Of a DNA stretch of 64,000 nucleotides, positions 61,561-64,000 are shown one piece after another; position 1 is the first letter of the stretch; the number at the start of each line of letters is the position of its first letter. Below the pieces are notes generated by a model. The model was not told the DNA's origin, made no database searches, and saw nothing but the letters and a program-made list of their open reading frames with translations. A program made the translations under genes and the position numbers. Source of the stretch: Taiwanofungus camphoratus (taxonomy: Eukaryota; Basidiomycota; Agaricomycetes; Polyporales; Taiwanofungaceae); assembly GCA_003999685.1 (NCBI GenBank), contig CP021233.1:248001-312000 (forward strand), read 5' to 3'.

Positions 61561-63958
61561 TCATGCGACCCTCCACTGCCAGAACGGCCCTGTAGAACAA
61601 GAGAAGGCGCGTGTCAGCGTCGAATACAGTATTGTATACGAATGAGGCAAGGTCATTGTGGCCTTACGCCTGCTCATGAACCACCACGTTTGTCAACTCA
61701 CCCAATGGGTCTGCGCTCTCGTGGAACGCCCCGGTCCACATGCCCAGGACCCCCATCGCCGAGCCTACACCGCCAATCTGTATGCCTTCTGACGCCCACT
61801 GGTCTCGCTCCAAGTCTTCGTCCGATGAGTACTGGGTCGCGGGACCGGCCACAACGCAAAGGGTCAGTGCTCGCTGCCTCTGCTCGACAGGTGCTGAACA
61901 CGATCACTCACGATGCTCCATCTCACGCTTCCGTCTGCTATCATGCCCACCGTTCCATGCAGCCTTCGGATGTCTTCTCCGACACCGTCCGGGACACCTG
62001 TCCACCCCGCCCCGCCCATCTCACCCTCCACTTTGATGGTTGGACGGTCCGAATAACCAGGGACGGTACAAGGCTCGTACCCAACGGCACGGAGGCGAAG
62101 GGGGACAATGATCATCGCCTCTTCAAGAAAACGATCGTCGAAGTTGCTGTGAACCTGCAGGATGTGCTCAGACAGATAGCACAACACAGAGAGCACCAGA
62201 TCAAGTTTACATTGTGGTCTGAGATAGGGGTAGAGTGAGGACTGAGTAAGCAACGACAGTCGCGAGGAAACATGACGCACGTATCAAGTCGGTGTAATCG
62301 AGCCAAGATACGCAGCGTCTATGCGAATGTTTTCAGCTGGGATTTACGATCGACAAATGTGTAATACATACCTGTGAACGCCCTCGACACCTGCCCAATC
62401 CCACCCCTTGACTTCCGTGGGGGGTTCTTTCTCATTCACCAACTCGCTCCCTCTTTGACTGAACGTATCTTCCTTAAGACTCTCTTTCCTCTCTCCGATC
62501 CATGCACCTTCCCTCAGGCGCTCCCATGAACACAGTTCAGCCAGCTGTGTCTCATCCAAAGCTCCCTGCTCGCGGATGTTGGCCTCGCAGACTATGCGCG
62601 CTGCAGCGAGCCACGTCCAGTCGGGGGAAAGCTGAGCGGAAGTAGGCACAGTTCGCTTTCGTTGACGTACAGGACCTGTGTCTGGATGTTCTTGCTGTTG
62701 CTCTGGAGGTGAATCTGTGGACACAGAGCCCGAGGAGGCTGAGGTATTGTCTGCAGGGATGTAATCCGAGTCGGAGGAAGAGTCCGAATCTGAGCCATCC
62801 CAGAACGTATTTGGAGCACTTGCTGCACTTCTGCCTGGTTCTGTTTGGAAAGTGGTAATGCTGGAGGAAGGAGGGGAAGGGGGAACTGGGAGGTATGGGC
62901 CCCAGTGTCTCCGCCGCGTGAGAAAAGACAGGGTGTAGACACGCTCTCGGGCGCGACATCGCGCACGTCTTTCCTGCGCATCGACGCTCATGTCGACTGA
63001 CGTGATGTCGGACGGACCGCGTCCGGTGTCAACAGCGGTCGAGGATGCCAATCTTCCTGTTCGCTCCTCTCGAAACTCGCGCACAGGCAGGAAACCGATG
63101 CAACATACGAGTCGAGCTAGTGCCAGCGCCTCAGGTGTATTGTCCCAGTTGGCATCGCGGTGTTCTCCGGAAAGCTTTGTTACAAGCGCAGGAGGAAGCC
63201 CCGGTGCGAGAGTGGTTGCAAGCCAGGTGATGTTGAGTGAGGGTACAGGAGACGGAGCATCGCGAAGTGTTGATGTGTGGATGTGCGCATAAGTGAGAGT
63301 ATGAGCGTGAGTGAGAGGGAATGCTGGAGAATGAAGGGATGGGAGGAAGCCCGTAGGTGCAGCTGTTTTGATGACAGACAAGAGTGCTTCAAGGGCTTTG
63401 AGGCTGCTCGCACGATTATAAGTAGGGGACAGGTCCACGACGGATACAGCAGATTTTCTCGAACGCAGGTTGTACACCTTCTGTATCTTTAATGGTTGAG
63501 TATAGCGCCTAAGGTAGCGCTCTGTCCAGATGCGCTGCCTGAACTCGGCTCCCCAATCGAAATTTTCTATTTCATAACAGATGGGATGTTGTCAGCTTTG
63601 TAACTATGCAATCTGAGCTCTAATAAGGGTAAGCGATATCAGAGTGCGGTGTCCGAAGGCTGACGAGTCTGACTTGCTATAATGCCAAAGGTCGCTTACG
63701 TGCCAGCATCTCCTTGGGATAGATTGGCAAAAGCTTCGGGATTTGCTTACCTAAGTCTACGAATCGACGCTCACGAGGGTCATCGAAAACTACCAGATAA
63801 ATCTCACGCCAAAGGTGTTGACCTGAGGCGTTGTATACAACTGCCCTGTGGTGACGACATGTCCGTGCGAGACTTGCTATAGAGGTCGGAAAGCCCGCCA
63901 CCACGGCCCAGACAATGATTGTTTCTGTTATTTCTGGTGGCAAGGCCAAAACAGACAT
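61561..63958 (-). CDS. F-box protein of an Agaricomycete-specific family
   Basis: Six exons, about 645 residues: 63958-63751, 63566-62372, 62318 to about 62273, about 62152 to 61911, about 61888-61689, 61589-61561. The N-terminus LALPPEITETIIVWAV with TCRHHRAVV and LWREIYL is an F-box, which would link to Skp1 in an SCF ubiquitin ligase. The large second exon starts FDWGAEFRQRIWTERY and has an acidic Ser-rich insert. The C-terminal domain (FDDRFLEEAMIIVPLRLRAV, GTVGMIADGSVRWS, EGIQIGGVGSAMGVLGMWTG) ends in a 29-nt exon giving GPFWQWRVA, a strongly conserved tail in this family as I recall it. The target is unknown. The exon 3/4 junction (near 62273-62152) is the least certain. Confidence 0.85.
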
Positions 63959-64000
63959 TGTGCGTCGCAGAAATTCTGCATGGGTGCTTGAAAGAGTTGC

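Noticed and set aside
54000-64000. A secondary-metabolite cluster around the FAD monooxygenases
   Set aside because: No polyketide, peptide or terpene synthase, transporter or pathway regulator is nearby; only the tandem pair itself is present.

Overview
The window looks like nuclear DNA of a wood-decay-type Agaricomycete, probably near Polyporales. The genes are cut by many short introns (mostly about 50-65 nt, GT-AG), there is an intron-bearing tRNA-Phe, and several families are typical of this group: a DUF6533 membrane protein, the F-box family ending in a short FW-W motif, a WOPR regulator, fungal Cch1 and SKN1/KRE6-type GH16. No bacterial, plasmid or organellar segment was seen. This identification is inference from gene content; no database was searched.

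Layout. 1-3.9 kb: no recognisable gene, but a 1.66 kb block almost free of CpG that ends inside a small TA-flanked MITE. 3.9-11.7 kb (GC-rich): a WOPR transcription factor (+), tRNA-Phe (-), a frameshifted enolase C-terminal pseudogene (+), a second copy of the MITE, a small single-span membrane protein (+) and mitochondrial elongation factor G1 (-, 13 exons). 13.6-15.5 kb: a GH16 beta-glucan synthesis protein (-). 15.5-19.5 kb: no confident gene. 19.5-31.7 kb: a multi-exon GT2 membrane glycosyltransferase (+), a nucleostemin/Nug1 GTPase (+) and a WDR48/Duf1 protein (-, convergent with Nug1). 33.4-33.5 kb: a 31-residue cysteine-containing peptide gene (-) with a TATA box. 35.5-46.0 kb: a SNG1-type DUF3533 membrane protein (+) with 6-nt and 10-nt microexons, then the calcium channel Cch1 (+). 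46.2-49.4 kb: eIF3a (-), convergent with Cch1. 51.0-54.2 kb: a second CpG-poor block holding a DUF6533 gene. 54.2-58.4 kb: two tandem FAD-dependent monooxygenase genes (-), the distal copy decayed, with a near-identical tract between them. 61.6-64.0 kb: an F-box gene (-).

Most genes are unrelated housekeeping or cell-surface functions: translation (eIF3a, mitochondrial EF-G1), ribosome biogenesis (Nug1), wall glucan and surface glycan (GH16, GT2), calcium entry (Cch1), deubiquitinase cofactor (WDR48). They do not form a cluster. The tandem monooxygenases are the only gene family expansion.

I found no clear new multi-gene system. The most unusual signals are the two CpG-depleted islands, one with a boundary falling inside a MITE and one containing a gene whose remaining CpGs are largely arginine codons; the 6-nt microexon; the probable gene-conversion tract; and the tiny peptide gene, which is too short for ordinary gene callers. 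Exon boundaries were worked out by hand from splice motifs and reading phase and need transcript support.
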